NCBI GenBank assembly: GCA_044463125.1
Contig: JBIQMS010000012.1
Span: 27,338-91,337 of the forward strand
Length of the DNA stretch: 64,000 nucleotides
Direction of reading: 5' to 3'
From: CAYMZZ01 sp044463125
GTDB lineage: Bacteria > Bacteroidota > Bacteroidia > Chitinophagales > Chitinophagaceae
In this document: in pieces, positions 7,990 through 16,555 of the stretch
How positions within the stretch are numbered: position 1 is the first letter of the stretch
Layout of the letters: the number at the start of each line of letters is the position of its first letter
Made by a program: the position numbers and the translations under genes
The notes under the pieces: generated by a model
What the model saw: only the letters and a program-made list of their open reading frames with translations
The model's database searches: none
What the model was told of the DNA's origin: nothing

Positions 7990-9636
7990 ATGAAGCAAAG
8001 CATTTATTCCATACTGGCCATTTGCGGTTTGCTGATGGCCGCCCAGGCCCAGGCCCAGCGCAGAGATACGACGCGCTCGGTAGATATTACCTCGAGCTTT
8101 AAGCCCAGCCTGATGGAGCCGGCCAAGATCAATTTCAGCGCCACGCCTCCCACGGCTGATACCACAAGGCCCCGGCTGAATTATGATATTCCCAATCCCA
8201 ACCTGCTCTTTGCCTACCAGCCAGGCTCACTGAAGCCACTGGCCATGCAAATTGATACGTCTGTTGCTTTTAACAACAACAACTATATCAAGGCGGGTTT
8301 TGGAAGCCTGAAAACACCTTATGTGCAGGCCGGATTTTCCTTTGGGGATGGCAACACCGCGGGTATCAATTTATACGCGCGCCATGTGTCATCGCAAGGA
8401 AAGCGAGAGTACCAGGATTTTACCAATACACAGTTTAGGGCGACGGGTTTTTACAAAACAGCCAGTAATCACGAAATTACCGGAGGCATAGGTTTGCGTC
8501 AGGATCGTACTTATAAGTATGGTTATATGCCCGAAACCCTGACTTTTCCGGAAGACAGCCTTCGGCAGCGCTTTTCCACTATCAGCGTGAACGCGGGACT
8601 GCGTAACCTGGAGCCCACCAGCTTTGGTCTCAATTATGCACCCACGCTTCGCTTCGATATTTTCAATGACCATCTCAAGAATAGTGAAAGCAATACCGTG
8701 CTGAATCTGCCCCTGGAAAAAACCGTGGGCCAGGATTTCAGCGTTAACCTGGGTCTAACCTTCGATCTTACCCGTTACTCTCCTGATAAGGCTTCCGCGA
8801 TAAACAATACCGTTTGGTATTTGTCGCCTTCGGTAACCTATAAAAGCACCAACCTGCGTTTGCAGGGCGGCATCCGTCCCAGCTGGGATAATAGCGAGTT
8901 TAAAATGTTTCCCAATATCCTCGCTGAAATTGGCACCGACGACAGCCGTTTTACTTTTCACGCAGGCTGGACGGGTTACGTTCGCAAGACCAATTATCAA
9001 TACCTGGCATCGCAGAACCCCTGGTTGTGGGCGCCGGGTGAATTGCGCAATACCTGGATCGAAGAGCGCTTTGCCGGTTTCAAAGGATCGGTGGGTGATC
9101 ATTTTTCCTATAGTGCGAAAGTGGGTTTCAACCGCCTGAATAATCAGCCTCTCTTTATTAATGATACCGTTTCCGGTACCGATGGCAAATCTTTTAATGT
9201 GGTATATGCTGATCGCATAAATGTGTTGAACCTGGGTGGTGAACTGGGTTACACGGTGGAGGAAAAATTCAGCGTGATTGCCAACCTGCAGTTCAACCAG
9301 TTTACCGGCTTGCAGGGCCAGCAGAAAGCCTGGGGCATGTTGCCGCTCGAGCTGAACACATCCATGAGCCTCCGCATCATAAAGGACCTCTGGCTCAAGA
9401 GCGATCTCTTTGCCTGGAGTGGCCCCAGATACCTGCGTGCCGATGGTAGTGATGGTAAGTTGAGTGGCGCTTTTGACCTCAATGCCGGGCTCGAGTTCCG
9501 GGTATCGCGGAATATTAATCTTTGGACGCAGTTCAACAATATTTTCAATAAAGAATACCAGCGCTGGAATCAGTATCCGGTTTATGGGTTCAACTTAGTG
9601 GGCGGAATTGTATTTTCGTTTGATCAAAAACCCTGA
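7990..9636 (+). CDS. Outer-membrane beta-barrel protein of unknown function
   Basis: I start this at the ATG at 7990 (548 residues), the second possible start, because a signal peptide begins there and ends AQAQAQ at about residue 23. The rest is rich in alternating aromatic/polar strands (for example YVQAGFSFGDGNTAGINLYARH), and the C-terminus ends GGIVFSFDQKP, the pattern of an outer-membrane barrel. It resembles the barrel half of TonB-dependent receptors, but I see no plug domain or TonB box. It is flanked by the TPR gene upstream and the HU-CCDC81-like gene 1 base downstream, which suggests the three products work together at the envelope. Confidence 0.75.
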   Translation: MKQSIYSILAICGLLMAAQAQAQRRDTTRSVDITSSFKPSLMEPAKINFSATPPTADTTRPRLNYDIPNPNLLFAYQPGSLKPLAMQIDTSVAFNNNNYIKAGFGSLKTPYVQAGFSFGDGNTAGINLYARHVSSQGKREYQDFTNTQFRATGFYKTASNHEITGGIGLRQDRTYKYGYMPETLTFPEDSLRQRFSTISVNAGLRNLEPTSFGLNYAPTLRFDIFNDHLKNSESNTVLNLPLEKTVGQDFSVNLGLTFDLTRYSPDKASAINNTVWYLSPSVTYKSTNLRLQGGIRPSWDNSEFKMFPNILAEIGTDDSRFTFHAGWTGYVRKTNYQYLASQNPWLWAPGELRNTWIEERFAGFKGSVGDHFSYSAKVGFNRLNNQPLFINDTVSGTDGKSFNVVYADRINVLNLGGELGYTVEEKFSVIANLQFNQFTGLQGQQKAWGMLPLELNTSMSLRIIKDLWLKSDLFAWSGPRYLRADGSDGKLSGAFDLNAGLEFRVSRNINLWTQFNNIFNKEYQRWNQYPVYGFNLVGGIVFSFDQKP

Positions 9637-9637
9637 C

Positions 9638-10243
9638 ATGTACGGCGAGTTAAGAAAATACCTGTTTCTCCATCATGAATTGAATATGCCCGGCATTGGC
9701 AGGCTGCGCCTTGAAAGAGAACCGGCATCTATTGATGTGGCGAATCGCCAGATTAATCCCCCCGCTTATCGCCTGGCGTTCGACGAAACAAATAGCCAGC
9801 CATCCCGACGATTTTTCGATTGCCTTGCTTCAGCCCTTGCTATTCCGGATCGTGAAGCGATTATGCGCTACAATAATTTTGTGTTCGATCTGCGTGAAAG
9901 AATACAGAAGGGAGAAACCCTGTTGTGGGAAGGAATTGGGGAGTGGAAAAAGGCATTAGGTTCAGGCATCGCGTTCACGCCGGCTTTTGAACAAATGCCG
10001 GAGGGCGAGCCAGTGACAGCCGAAAGGGTATTGCGCGAAAAAGCGGAACACCAGGTCAGGGTAGGCGAGTCGGAAAGAACCGCCGATGAAATGCGCGAAT
10101 ATTTCCAGTCGGCACCTATAAAAAAAGATATTTATTGGGCTGTAGCCCTGGTGCTGCTTGTGATCCTGGTTATACTGATAGGATTTTATTTTTCCAGCAA
10201 AGGAGTGGTGGTGGAAGCGATAGGAAATGGAATGAAACCGTGA
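9638..10243 (+). CDS. HU-CCDC81-like membrane-anchored protein
   Basis: This 201-residue protein starts at the ATG at 9638, 1 base after the stop of the barrel gene. Residues 1-55 (YLFLHHELNMPGIGRL and following) resemble the prokaryotic CCDC81-type HU domain found in Bacteroidota; a second, similar segment covers about 56-115. A single membrane helix lies at about 172-190, near the C-terminus, so the HU-like part should face the cytoplasm. In other genomes this domain also occurs with SPOR domains, which hints at an envelope or cell-division link; that is inference. The stop TGA (10241-10243) lies inside the first unit of a heptamer array. Confidence 0.65.
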   Translation: MYGELRKYLFLHHELNMPGIGRLRLEREPASIDVANRQINPPAYRLAFDETNSQPSRRFFDCLASALAIPDREAIMRYNNFVFDLRERIQKGETLLWEGIGEWKKALGSGIAFTPAFEQMPEGEPVTAERVLREKAEHQVRVGESERTADEMREYFQSAPIKKDIYWAVALVLLVILVILIGFYFSSKGVVVEAIGNGMKP

Positions 10244-10364
10244 GCCGTGAATCGTGAGCCGTGAGTCGTGAATCGTGAATCGTGAGTCGTGAGCCGTGAG
10301 CCGTGAGCCGTGAGTCATGAGCCGTGAATCGTGAGTCGTGAGCCGTGAGCCTTGAGCCGTGATT
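10239..10364 (+). repeat. Tandem heptamer array CGTGARN, 18 in-phase copies (left arm)
   Basis: Eighteen 7-base units of CGTGARN run from 10239 to 10364 with no indel; only two units carry a substitution in the core (CATGAGC, CTTGAGC). The stop codon of the upstream gene is the TGA of the first unit. A shorter reverse-complement arm lies at 10482-10512 and pairs with it. Between the arms are about 75 bases of unique AT-rich sequence and one TTTAGGG-class inner arm. Confidence 0.92.
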
Positions 10365-10439
10365 TGGGATTACCTATTTTATCAATTAATTTTGTCAGTG
10401 ATATAGAATGGTAAAGATGGTATTACTTCAAAAATGAAG

Positions 10440-10512
10440 TTTAGACCCTAAACTCTAAATCTTAAACTTTCAAACTCCTACTCACGATTCACGATTCACG
10501 ATTCACGTCTCA
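10440..10512 (-). repeat. Right arm: CCTAAAC-type units then TCACGAT heptamers
   Basis: 10440-10470 holds degenerate CTAAACY heptamers (CCCTAAACTCTAAATCTTAAAC order), and 10482-10512 holds four TCACGAY heptamers, the reverse complement of the 10239-10364 array. The array ends 12 bases before the ATG of the methyltransferase gene, so it occupies most of that gene's upstream region, including any ribosome-binding site. Confidence 0.85.
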
Positions 10513-10524
10513 CCACTTCCTGCC

Positions 10525-11409
10525 ATGCTTCACTATTCCCATTGCCCCATTTGTGGTTCCGATCGTTTGATGCCCATTTTCCAGGTAAAAGATAATTTGG
10601 TGAGTGGCGAAATTTTTCCGGTGCTGGAATGTGGCGGATGTACGCTGCGGCTCACACAGGACGTGCCGGGGCCCGACGAAATTGCACCCTATTATAAGTC
10701 TGAAGCTTATGTTTCGCACAGCAACACCCGCAAGGGAATGGTGAACTGGCTCTACCACCAGGTACGTAAGCGCACACTGGTGAAGAAAAGGAAGTGGATA
10801 GAAAAATGGACAGGGAAAATGCAAGGGGACTTGCTGGATGTGGGGGCCGGATCCGGAGCTTTTGTGGGCGCAATGAAGGAGAACGGGTGGCAGGTGAGGG
10901 GCCTGGAGCCGGATCCTGACGCAAGGGCGGTGGCTTTGCAGGATCATGGCATTGTTTTAGACGATATCAGCCAACTCTTTAATTTACCCGACGCGCAATT
11001 CGACGCCATTACACTCTGGCATGTATTGGAGCATGTACATGCTTTACAGGATTATATGGCGAAAATGGCCCGGCTTATTAAGCCGGAAGGCGCCATTTTT
11101 GTGGCTGTTCCCAATTACACTTCTGGCGATGCAAGACATTTTGGAGAACACTGGGCGGCTTATGATGTGCCAAGGCACCTGTACCATTTCTCCCCGGCCA
11201 GCATGCAGGTGCTGGCAGCAAAGCATGGCCTGAAAATAGAAGCGCAATTGCCCATGAAATTCGACAGCTTCTATGTATCCCTCCTGAGTTATAAGCATAA
11301 ATCAGGATCGAGCCGATGGCTTTCCTCATTCTGGCAGGGGCTGAGCAGTAATTTGAAAGCGGGAAAATATGGGGCCAGCTCGATTGTTTACGTTTTACGT
11401 AGTACGTAA
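10525..11409 (+). CDS. Class I SAM-dependent methyltransferase with N-terminal Zn ribbon
   Basis: This 294-residue protein has an N-terminal four-cysteine cluster (C7, C10, C36, C39) likely to bind zinc, then a Rossmann methyltransferase fold with the SAM loop LLDVGAGSGAF at 103-113 and an acidic ribose-binding position at GLEPD. The order Zn ribbon then methyltransferase is typical of enzymes acting in sugar or polyketide modification, but the substrate is unknown. The last residues (VYVLRST) and the stop TAA at 11407-11409 are encoded by the ACGTNNN array that starts at 11390, so the native C-terminus may have been replaced. Confidence 0.85.
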   Translation: MLHYSHCPICGSDRLMPIFQVKDNLVSGEIFPVLECGGCTLRLTQDVPGPDEIAPYYKSEAYVSHSNTRKGMVNWLYHQVRKRTLVKKRKWIEKWTGKMQGDLLDVGAGSGAFVGAMKENGWQVRGLEPDPDARAVALQDHGIVLDDISQLFNLPDAQFDAITLWHVLEHVHALQDYMAKMARLIKPEGAIFVAVPNYTSGDARHFGEHWAAYDVPRHLYHFSPASMQVLAAKHGLKIEAQLPMKFDSFYVSLLSYKHKSGSSRWLSSFWQGLSSNLKAGKYGASSIVYVLRST

Positions 11410-11424
11410 TACGTAGTACGTGGG
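11390..11424 (+). repeat. Heptamer array ACGTNNN, 5 copies (left outer arm)
   Basis: Units ACGTTTT, ACGTAGT, ACGTAAT, ACGTAGT and ACGTGGG make exactly 35 bases. The array begins inside the methyltransferase gene and supplies its stop codon (TAA of the third unit). A weak GTTTAAA inner arm follows at about 11430-11447. The matching right outer arm is at 11756-11790. Confidence 0.9.
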
Positions 11425-11548
11425 TTCTTGGGTTTAAAGTTTGTTGTTTAATGTAATTCTGTTGTAATAGTAGATGGTAGAAATTTCATACAAATATTTC
11501 CTCTGCAAGAGTCTACCGTAGGTTAATTCTAATTGCAGGAATCATTTA

Positions 11549-11680
11549 TCTGCGTTCATCTGCGCAACAAATCTGCGCATATCTGCGGGAAAATTCTCCT
11601 GAACTCTGGAGCTGTTTAAAGTGCTGAATTATTTCCCGCAGATTTCCGCAGATTCCAACGCAGATTTCCGCAGATTTTTT
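11549..11680. repeat. Inner palindrome with TCTGCG-unit arms
   Basis: The left arm (11549-11593) has four TCTGCG units spaced 10-12 bases; the right arm (11632-11680) carries the reverse complement CGCAGA/CCGCAGA units and ends in a T run. The core between the arms (TCTCCTGAAC, then TGTTTAAAGTGCTGAA) recurs almost unchanged at 63823-63859, so both are copies of one element. The whole 11410-11790 gap is filled by this nested palindrome and holds no gene. Confidence 0.85.
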
Positions 11681-11720
11681 TTGAAACAAATGCCATATCC
11701 CCCAACCATCCAATCATCTC

Positions 11721-11790
11721 CTTAAACCCTAAACTCTAAACCTTAAACCCAAAAAACGTAATACGTAATACGTAATACGTACAACGTAAC
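11721..11790 (-). repeat. Right arms: CCTAAAC heptamers then five ACGTNNN heptamers
   Basis: 11721-11750 holds four TTTAGGG-class units in reverse orientation. 11756-11790 holds ACGTAAT three times, ACGTACA and ACGTAAC: exactly 35 bases. The next base, 11791, is the first base of the stop codon of the minus-strand cyclotransferase gene, so array and coding sequence abut with no gap. Confidence 0.9.
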
Positions 11791-12600
11791 TCACTCCGAA
11801 AACTGCACCTCATACATTTCCGGCCACAACTTTCCCGTGATGAAGAAGGTCTTCTTTGTGCTGTCGTAGGCGATACCATTCGGTACGTCCACATCCGGTT
11901 TCAATTTTTTCACCCGATCCCAGAGATCTGATAAATCGGCTTTGGCGACCACCGTGCCGGAGCCGGGGTCAATTTTGAAGATATACGGAAACTGATACTG
12001 ATTGGCATATACAAAGCCATTTACATATTCCAGCTCGTTGAGGTTATAGGAAAGCGCACCTCCTTCAGTAATTGACTGTGTGCGCAGAAGGCGGAAACTG
12101 CCCGGCTCATAATAATAGAGTTTGGATGATCCATCGGATGCAATCAATTCCTTACCATTATTCGTCAGACCCCATCCCTCGTGATTGATTGAATATTCCG
12201 CAATCTTCTTAAAATCTTTTACGTGGTAAGCAAATGCTTTTCTGTTTTGCCAGGTGAGCTGATAAACGGTGTCGTTCATTATACTGATACCTTCGCCGAA
12301 AAGTTCCTTGTCAAGCGCGATCTTCCGATTCGCCTTTCCTGTTTGCTGATCGATTTGCATGAGGAAAGATCCGGCCGCGCTGCCCGATCCCGTCCCTTCA
12401 TACAGCTTTCCCTGGTAGAATTCCAGGCCCTGGGTGTAGTAAGCCGTATCATGCGGAAAAGTGTTGAGGATGGAAAAGGTCATCGTACGGGGGCCTTTTG
12501 CAGCGGGTGTACCGGGATCTGCGGGTTGGTCAGGTCCATTGCAGGCTGTGGCCAGAAACGCCAGCGCCAGTATAGCATAAGTTCTCTGGATAGTCATCAT
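11791..12600 (-). CDS. Glutaminyl-peptide cyclotransferase (plant-type), lipoprotein
   Basis: This 269-residue protein has a lipoprotein signal with lipobox LATAC (Cys20), then a five-bladed beta-propeller of the plant/bacterial glutamine cyclotransferase family: FPHDTAYYTQGLEF near 49-62, NELEYVNGFVYANQY near 192-206 and PDVDVPNGIAYD near 234-245. Relatives convert N-terminal glutamine of exported proteins to pyroglutamate, which protects them from aminopeptidases. In Bacteroidota, many exported proteins begin with Gln after signal cleavage, so it probably acts in the periplasm on such substrates. A TATTTTTG -7 box lies 8 bases before the ATG. It is convergent with the methyltransferase gene. 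Confidence 0.9.
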   Translation of the reverse strand: MMTIQRTYAILALAFLATACNGPDQPADPGTPAAKGPRTMTFSILNTFPHDTAYYTQGLEFYQGKLYEGTGSGSAAGSFLMQIDQQTGKANRKIALDKELFGEGISIMNDTVYQLTWQNRKAFAYHVKDFKKIAEYSINHEGWGLTNNGKELIASDGSSKLYYYEPGSFRLLRTQSITEGGALSYNLNELEYVNGFVYANQYQFPYIFKIDPGSGTVVAKADLSDLWDRVKKLKPDVDVPNGIAYDSTKKTFFITGKLWPEMYEVQFSE

Positions 12601-12608
12601 GATGTCAG

Positions 12609-12616
12609 CAAAAATA
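12609..12616 (-). promoter_or_regulatory. -7 promoter box TATTTTTG
   Basis: This perfect match to the Bacteroidota TAnnTTTG box ends 8 bases upstream of the cyclotransferase start codon. The predicted transcript would have little or no leader. Confidence 0.5.
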
Positions 12617-12871
12617 CGTGCCTGTGGGCGAATCAGTTGTTAAAGATCACCGCAAGGTACGGCTTCGTATTTTTACGATCGAAAAAATGCTGCAGCTTTC
12701 AAAAATTGTTTTATATTTGACCGTTGCCCGTCCCCCGGGCCTTTCTCAAAATCGTATCCCCCGAACAGCCGTTCAAAATCCCTTCCAGATTTACCCCAAA
12801 GCTTCCAATGCCGCTTGAATACTCATGGCAGTTTATTGCAGCCATGCTTCACGTACCAATTATTTGTCCCA

Positions 12872-14125
12872 ATGAAGCGTGTATTCACCGGCATTCTACT
12901 CGTACTGGCATTTCTGTATCGATCGGAGGCGCAAACCCATTGCAGTACCCCTACCTACCTGCAGGAGCAAACCCTGTTGAACCCTTCGCTGGAAAGTAGC
13001 ATTCAATCCATAGAAAATTTTATTGCCCGTCAAAAAAATAAACCATCCGCATTGCAATCGCGCGGGGATGGCAAAACCCTTATCGTGATACCGGTGGTAT
13101 TCCATGTGCTCTATCATGAAGCCACGCAGAATATTCCCAATGAAAAAATTCATGAGCAGCTCCGGATACTGAATGAAGCTTTTCGCCGCCTGGGAGCCGA
13201 TACGGTCAACACACCGGAGCGGTTTAAGGCGCTGGCGGCTGACTGCGAAATTGAGTTTAAACTGGCCATTGCTGATCCTGAGCGCCGCGCTACCAGCGGC
13301 ATCATTCGCAAGTACACTCCCATACAGGCCTGGGATGCCGATGATAAAATGAAATCGGCGGAAGAAATGGGCGCGGATGCCTGGGATGCCAGTCAATACC
13401 TGAATATCTGGGTTTGCAGCCTTCGGCGTGCCCTGGGCTACGCCAGCTTTCCTGGCGGAGATCCCAAAAAAGACGGAATGGTACTAAACTATGGTATTGT
13501 TGGCACCAGCAACTCGGCCAGTTTTGGTGAGGGAAAGGTGGCCGTGCATGAAGTGGGGCACTGGTTGGGTCTGCGGCATATCTGGGGTGATGATTACTGT
13601 GGTGACGATTGGGTGGATGATACGCCGAAGCAGGCCGGATTTACCAATGGTTGTCCCGATGGCATTCGCCGGTCCTGCGGCAATGATGCCGCTGGCGACA
13701 TGTATATGAATTATATGGACCTCACCAACGATGCCTGTATCAATCTCTTCACAGAGGGACAAAAGGAAAGGATGCGCGCCTTGTTTGAGCCCGGCGGTTT
13801 CCGCGAAAGCCTGCTTTCCTCAAAAGGCTTGCAGCCACCCACGCAAGAAGAAATACCGGTAGGCGGGGAGCCTCCCCGCTGGCTCAAACCCGTGATCTAT
13901 CCCAATCCCGCCCGTGGGCAGATTACCGTGGACCTGGCTTATGATCCCCGCTGGATAGGCAATACTCTTTTTGTGACCAATATGCAGGGCGTACGCAGCC
14001 TGCAGGTTCGCATCAGCAGTGGCGTGCAGCAGCTGGATATTAGCCGGCTGAAACCCGGAGTTTACCTGCTCACCAGCCGGCGAAGTGATGGAACAAGTTT
14101 GAAAATGAAATTCGTAGTACAGTAA
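12872..14125 (+). CDS. M43-family zinc metalloprotease with T9SS sorting domain
   Basis: Starting at the ATG at 12872 (417 residues) gives a signal peptide (1-20, ending YRSEA). The catalytic motif HEVGHWLGLRH has zinc ligands His226, His230 and His236 and catalytic Glu227, as in pappalysin/cytophagalysin (M43) proteases; the Met-turn is MNYMD further on. The C-terminal about 75 residues (VIYPNPARGQITVDL to LKMKFVVQ) form a type A T9SS sorting domain, so the enzyme should be exported across the outer membrane and act on extracellular protein. The frame is open 19 codons upstream, but that part lacks a signal sequence. It is an ordinary secreted protease of this group. Confidence 0.9.
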   Translation: MKRVFTGILLVLAFLYRSEAQTHCSTPTYLQEQTLLNPSLESSIQSIENFIARQKNKPSALQSRGDGKTLIVIPVVFHVLYHEATQNIPNEKIHEQLRILNEAFRRLGADTVNTPERFKALAADCEIEFKLAIADPERRATSGIIRKYTPIQAWDADDKMKSAEEMGADAWDASQYLNIWVCSLRRALGYASFPGGDPKKDGMVLNYGIVGTSNSASFGEGKVAVHEVGHWLGLRHIWGDDYCGDDWVDDTPKQAGFTNGCPDGIRRSCGNDAAGDMYMNYMDLTNDACINLFTEGQKERMRALFEPGGFRESLLSSKGLQPPTQEEIPVGGEPPRWLKPVIYPNPARGQITVDLAYDPRWIGNTLFVTNMQGVRSLQVRISSGVQQLDISRLKPGVYLLTSRRSDGTSLKMKFVVQ

Positions 14126-14180
14126 CTGCGATCAACTGTATTAATCGGCCCGGCCATGGCAATGGGCCAGCCTGCTGCCT

Positions 14181-14188
14181 TATATTTG
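14181..14188 (+). promoter_or_regulatory. -7 promoter box TATATTTG just upstream of pyrF
   Basis: A perfect TAnnTTTG box ends 4 bases before the pyrF ATG. Transcription from it would start at or next to the A of the start codon, so the mRNA would be leaderless. Confidence 0.55.
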
Positions 14189-14192
14189 CCGC

Positions 14193-15020
14193 ATGAACCG
14201 GCAAAAGCTTCGTGAGCTGATCTTTCAGCGATCATCCTATTTATGTGTTGGCCTCGACACCGATATCAGCAAACTCCCCACGCATCTCAATCGCGATGCG
14301 GAAGGTATGTGGGAGTTTAACAAGGCCATTATTGATGCAACGAGGCCCTATGCTGTTGCCTACAAGATCAATACTGCTTTTTATGAGGCACTGGGCATTG
14401 AAGGATGGAAAGTGATGGATGCCACTGTCCGCTATATTGGCGATACGCATTTTACCATCGCCGATGCCAAGCGCGGCGATATTGGCAATACAGCCGATCA
14501 ATATGCCCGCGCTTTTTTCGATCAATTACCATTTGATTCCATCACCGTTGCGCCTTATATGGGTGCCGATAGTGTGAAACCATTTCTACAAAGGCCCGGC
14601 AAATGGGCCATTGTGCTGGGGCTCACGTCCAATCCCGGCGCCGCGGATTTTGAAATGAAGAAATTGGAAGCCACGGCAACCAAAGCCGCCCGCTATTTGT
14701 ATGAAGAAGTATTGGAAACCGTTTCTGGATGGGGAAGCCCCGAGAACCTCATGTTTGTGGTGGGCGCTACGCAGGCTACCGAGTTCGACAATATAAGGCG
14801 CATTTGCCCCGACCATTTTCTATTGGTACCCGGCGTAGGAGCGCAGGGTGGCAGCCTTGAAGAAATTTCGAAAAGAGCACTTAATAAAGATGGAGGCCTG
14901 CTGGTGAATGCCAGCCGCGCCATCATTTTTGCCTCCTCCGGAGAAGATTTCGCCGAAAAAGCAGCGGAAGAAGCGGAGAAGATGAAGAGAGAGATGGAGA
15001 AGTATTTGTTGATTTGTTGA
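14193..15020 (+). CDS. pyrF: Orotidine 5'-phosphate decarboxylase, type 2
   Basis: This 275-residue TIM-barrel enzyme makes UMP from OMP, the last step of de novo pyrimidine synthesis. The catalytic stretch DAKRGDIGN has Asp91, Lys93 and Asp96, the N-terminal LCVGLDTD supplies the phosphate/ribose contacts, and VNASRAI is the late phosphate-binding region. Length fits the longer type 2 subfamily (about 270-280). The last four residues (LLIC) and the stop TGA at 15018-15020 are encoded by an octamer array that begins at 15005, so the array overlaps the 3' end of the gene. Function is certain. Confidence 0.95.
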   Translation: MNRQKLRELIFQRSSYLCVGLDTDISKLPTHLNRDAEGMWEFNKAIIDATRPYAVAYKINTAFYEALGIEGWKVMDATVRYIGDTHFTIADAKRGDIGNTADQYARAFFDQLPFDSITVAPYMGADSVKPFLQRPGKWAIVLGLTSNPGAADFEMKKLEATATKAARYLYEEVLETVSGWGSPENLMFVVGATQATEFDNIRRICPDHFLLVPGVGAQGGSLEEISKRALNKDGGLLVNASRAIIFASSGEDFAEKAAEEAEKMKREMEKYLLIC

Positions 15021-15090
15021 TTCGTTGATTTGTTGATTCGTTGATTTGTTGATTTGTTTAAGGTTTAGGGTTTAAAGTTTAAGGTTTGGA
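15005..15090 (+). repeat. Left arms: seven TTYGTTKA octamers then five GTTTARR heptamers
   Basis: 15005-15060 holds seven in-phase octamers (TTTGTTGA or TTCGTTGA, the last TTTGTTTA). The pyrF stop is the TGA of the second unit. The array passes directly into five GTTTARR heptamers at 15056-15090. Both have reverse-complement partners at 15237-15327. The gap 15021-15370 contains this palindrome and the gcdH promoter; no gene is seen. Confidence 0.92.
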
Positions 15091-15236
15091 GGTGAAATTC
15101 ATTGGCTTTTCAGCAAAAGTCTGTGTAGAAGTAGGCGGGAGAAAGTCCTTTGAAAGGCTGGAAGGCTATTTAGTTCTGATGAATCAAGTTGGCGCAGGCA
15201 TTTTTCAAACTATTTTGGTAAGCTCAGTTTACTTAT

Positions 15237-15327
15237 TAAACTCTAAACCTTAAACAAATAAACGAATCAACGAATCAACGAATCAACGAATCAACGAATC
15301 AACGAATCAACAAATCAACTAATCAAA
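15237..15327 (-). repeat. Right arms: CTAAACY heptamers then nine GAATCAAC octamers
   Basis: 15237-15255 holds TTTAGGG-class units in reverse orientation, then 15256-15327 holds nine in-phase octamers: AAATAAAC, six GAATCAAC, AAATCAAC and TAATCAAA. This is the reverse complement of the TTYGTTKA arm. The loop between the arms is about 145 bases of unique sequence. Confidence 0.92.
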
Positions 15328-15339
15328 AATTCCCCTCCC

Positions 15340-15347
15340 TATCTTTG
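15340..15347 (+). promoter_or_regulatory. -7 promoter box TATCTTTG upstream of gcdH
   Basis: A perfect TAnnTTTG box lies 23 bases before the gcdH ATG and 12 bases after the octamer array, so the gene has its own promoter despite the same-strand upstream gene. Confidence 0.6.
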
Positions 15348-15370
15348 CATATCAAACCTAAAACATTGCT

Positions 15371-16555
15371 ATGGCCGCACGCACTGATCTTTTTACGAGT
15401 CCTGATTATTTTCAGTTGGATGAATTACTGACCGAAGAACAGAAAATGATTCGCGAAACGGTTCGTCAGTATGTAAAGAAGGAGATTTCCCCCATCATAG
15501 AAGAATATGCACAGCGTGCGGAGTTTCCTGAGCAGATTGTAAAGCAAATGGGCGATCTGGGTGTGTTTGGCCCCACCATTCCAACTGAATACGGCGGAGG
15601 TGGGCTGGATTATGTATCCTATGGTTTGATGATGCAGGAGTTGGAACGTGGTGATAGCGGCGTGCGCTCCACCGCATCGGTACAGGGCTCGCTGGTGATG
15701 TATCCCATCTATGCCTATGGCAGCGAGGAGCAGCGAAAAAAATATTTGCCCAGGCTGGCTTCGGGTGAATGGTTGGGTTGTTTTGGATTAACGGAACCCA
15801 ATCACGGCAGTGATCCCGGCAGCATGCTCACCAACATTCGCGATGCGGGCGACCACGTAATACTGAATGGCGCCAAAATGTGGATCAGCAATGCGCCCTT
15901 TGCCCAGGTGGCCGTGGTATGGGCCCGGAACGAGGCCGGAGAAGTGCAGGGTGTTATCCTGGAGCGGGGCATGGAAGGGTTCAGCACGCCCACCACCCAT
16001 GGAAAGTGGAGCTTGCGTGCATCGGCAACCGGCGAGTTGGTTTTCGATAATGTGAAAGTTCCAAAGGCTAATGTTTTTCCCAACATCAAAGGATTGAAGG
16101 GCCCGCTGGGCTGCCTCACCAAGGCACGCTTTGGTATTGCCTGGGGCGCCATCGGTGCTGCCATGGATTGCTATGATACCGCCCTTCGCTATTCCAAAGA
16201 AAGGGAGCAGTTTGGTAAACCTATCGGCGCCTTCCAACTGCAACAAAAAAAGCTGGCGGAAATGCTTACCGAGATTACGAAAGCACAATTGCTCAACTGG
16301 CGACTGGCCGTGTTGATGGATCAGGGAAAAGCTACACCCCAACAGGTGAGTATGGCCAAGCGCAATGCCTGCGAAGTAGCCACGCAAATCTGTCGCGATG
16401 CACGGCAAATGCTGGGAGGTATGGGTATCACAGGTGAATACCCGGTGATGCGCCATATGATGAACCTGGAGAGCGTAATCACCTACGAAGGTACTCACGA
16501 TATACACCTGCTGATAACAGGTATGGATATAACCGGTTTCAACGCATTTAAATAA
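15371..16555 (+). CDS. gcdH: Acyl-CoA dehydrogenase, glutaryl-CoA dehydrogenase type
   Basis: This 394-residue flavoprotein has the three-part acyl-CoA dehydrogenase fold. The C-terminal MMNLESVITYEGTHDIH with catalytic Glu373, together with the ending ITGFNAFK, is characteristic of glutaryl-CoA dehydrogenases rather than straight-chain enzymes. CFGLTEPNHGSDPGSM at about 136-151 is the FAD/substrate loop. The reaction converts glutaryl-CoA to crotonyl-CoA in lysine and tryptophan breakdown. An isobutyryl- or other branched substrate cannot be excluded without structure. The stop overlaps the aroK start by one base (TAATG), so the two are translationally coupled. Confidence 0.88.
   Translation: MAARTDLFTSPDYFQLDELLTEEQKMIRETVRQYVKKEISPIIEEYAQRAEFPEQIVKQMGDLGVFGPTIPTEYGGGGLDYVSYGLMMQELERGDSGVRSTASVQGSLVMYPIYAYGSEEQRKKYLPRLASGEWLGCFGLTEPNHGSDPGSMLTNIRDAGDHVILNGAKMWISNAPFAQVAVVWARNEAGEVQGVILERGMEGFSTPTTHGKWSLRASATGELVFDNVKVPKANVFPNIKGLKGPLGCLTKARFGIAWGAIGAAMDCYDTALRYSKEREQFGKPIGAFQLQQKKLAEMLTEITKAQLLNWRLAVLMDQGKATPQQVSMAKRNACEVATQICRDARQMLGGMGITGEYPVMRHMMNLESVITYEGTHDIHLLITGMDITGFNAFK

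Noticed and set aside
9962..10318. Minus-strand frame through the 10239 array
   Set aside because: It is array plus antisense of the HU-like gene; no protein family is recognisable.
10239..10512. CRISPR array
   Set aside because: Repeats are 7 bases with no spacers, and no cas genes lie nearby.
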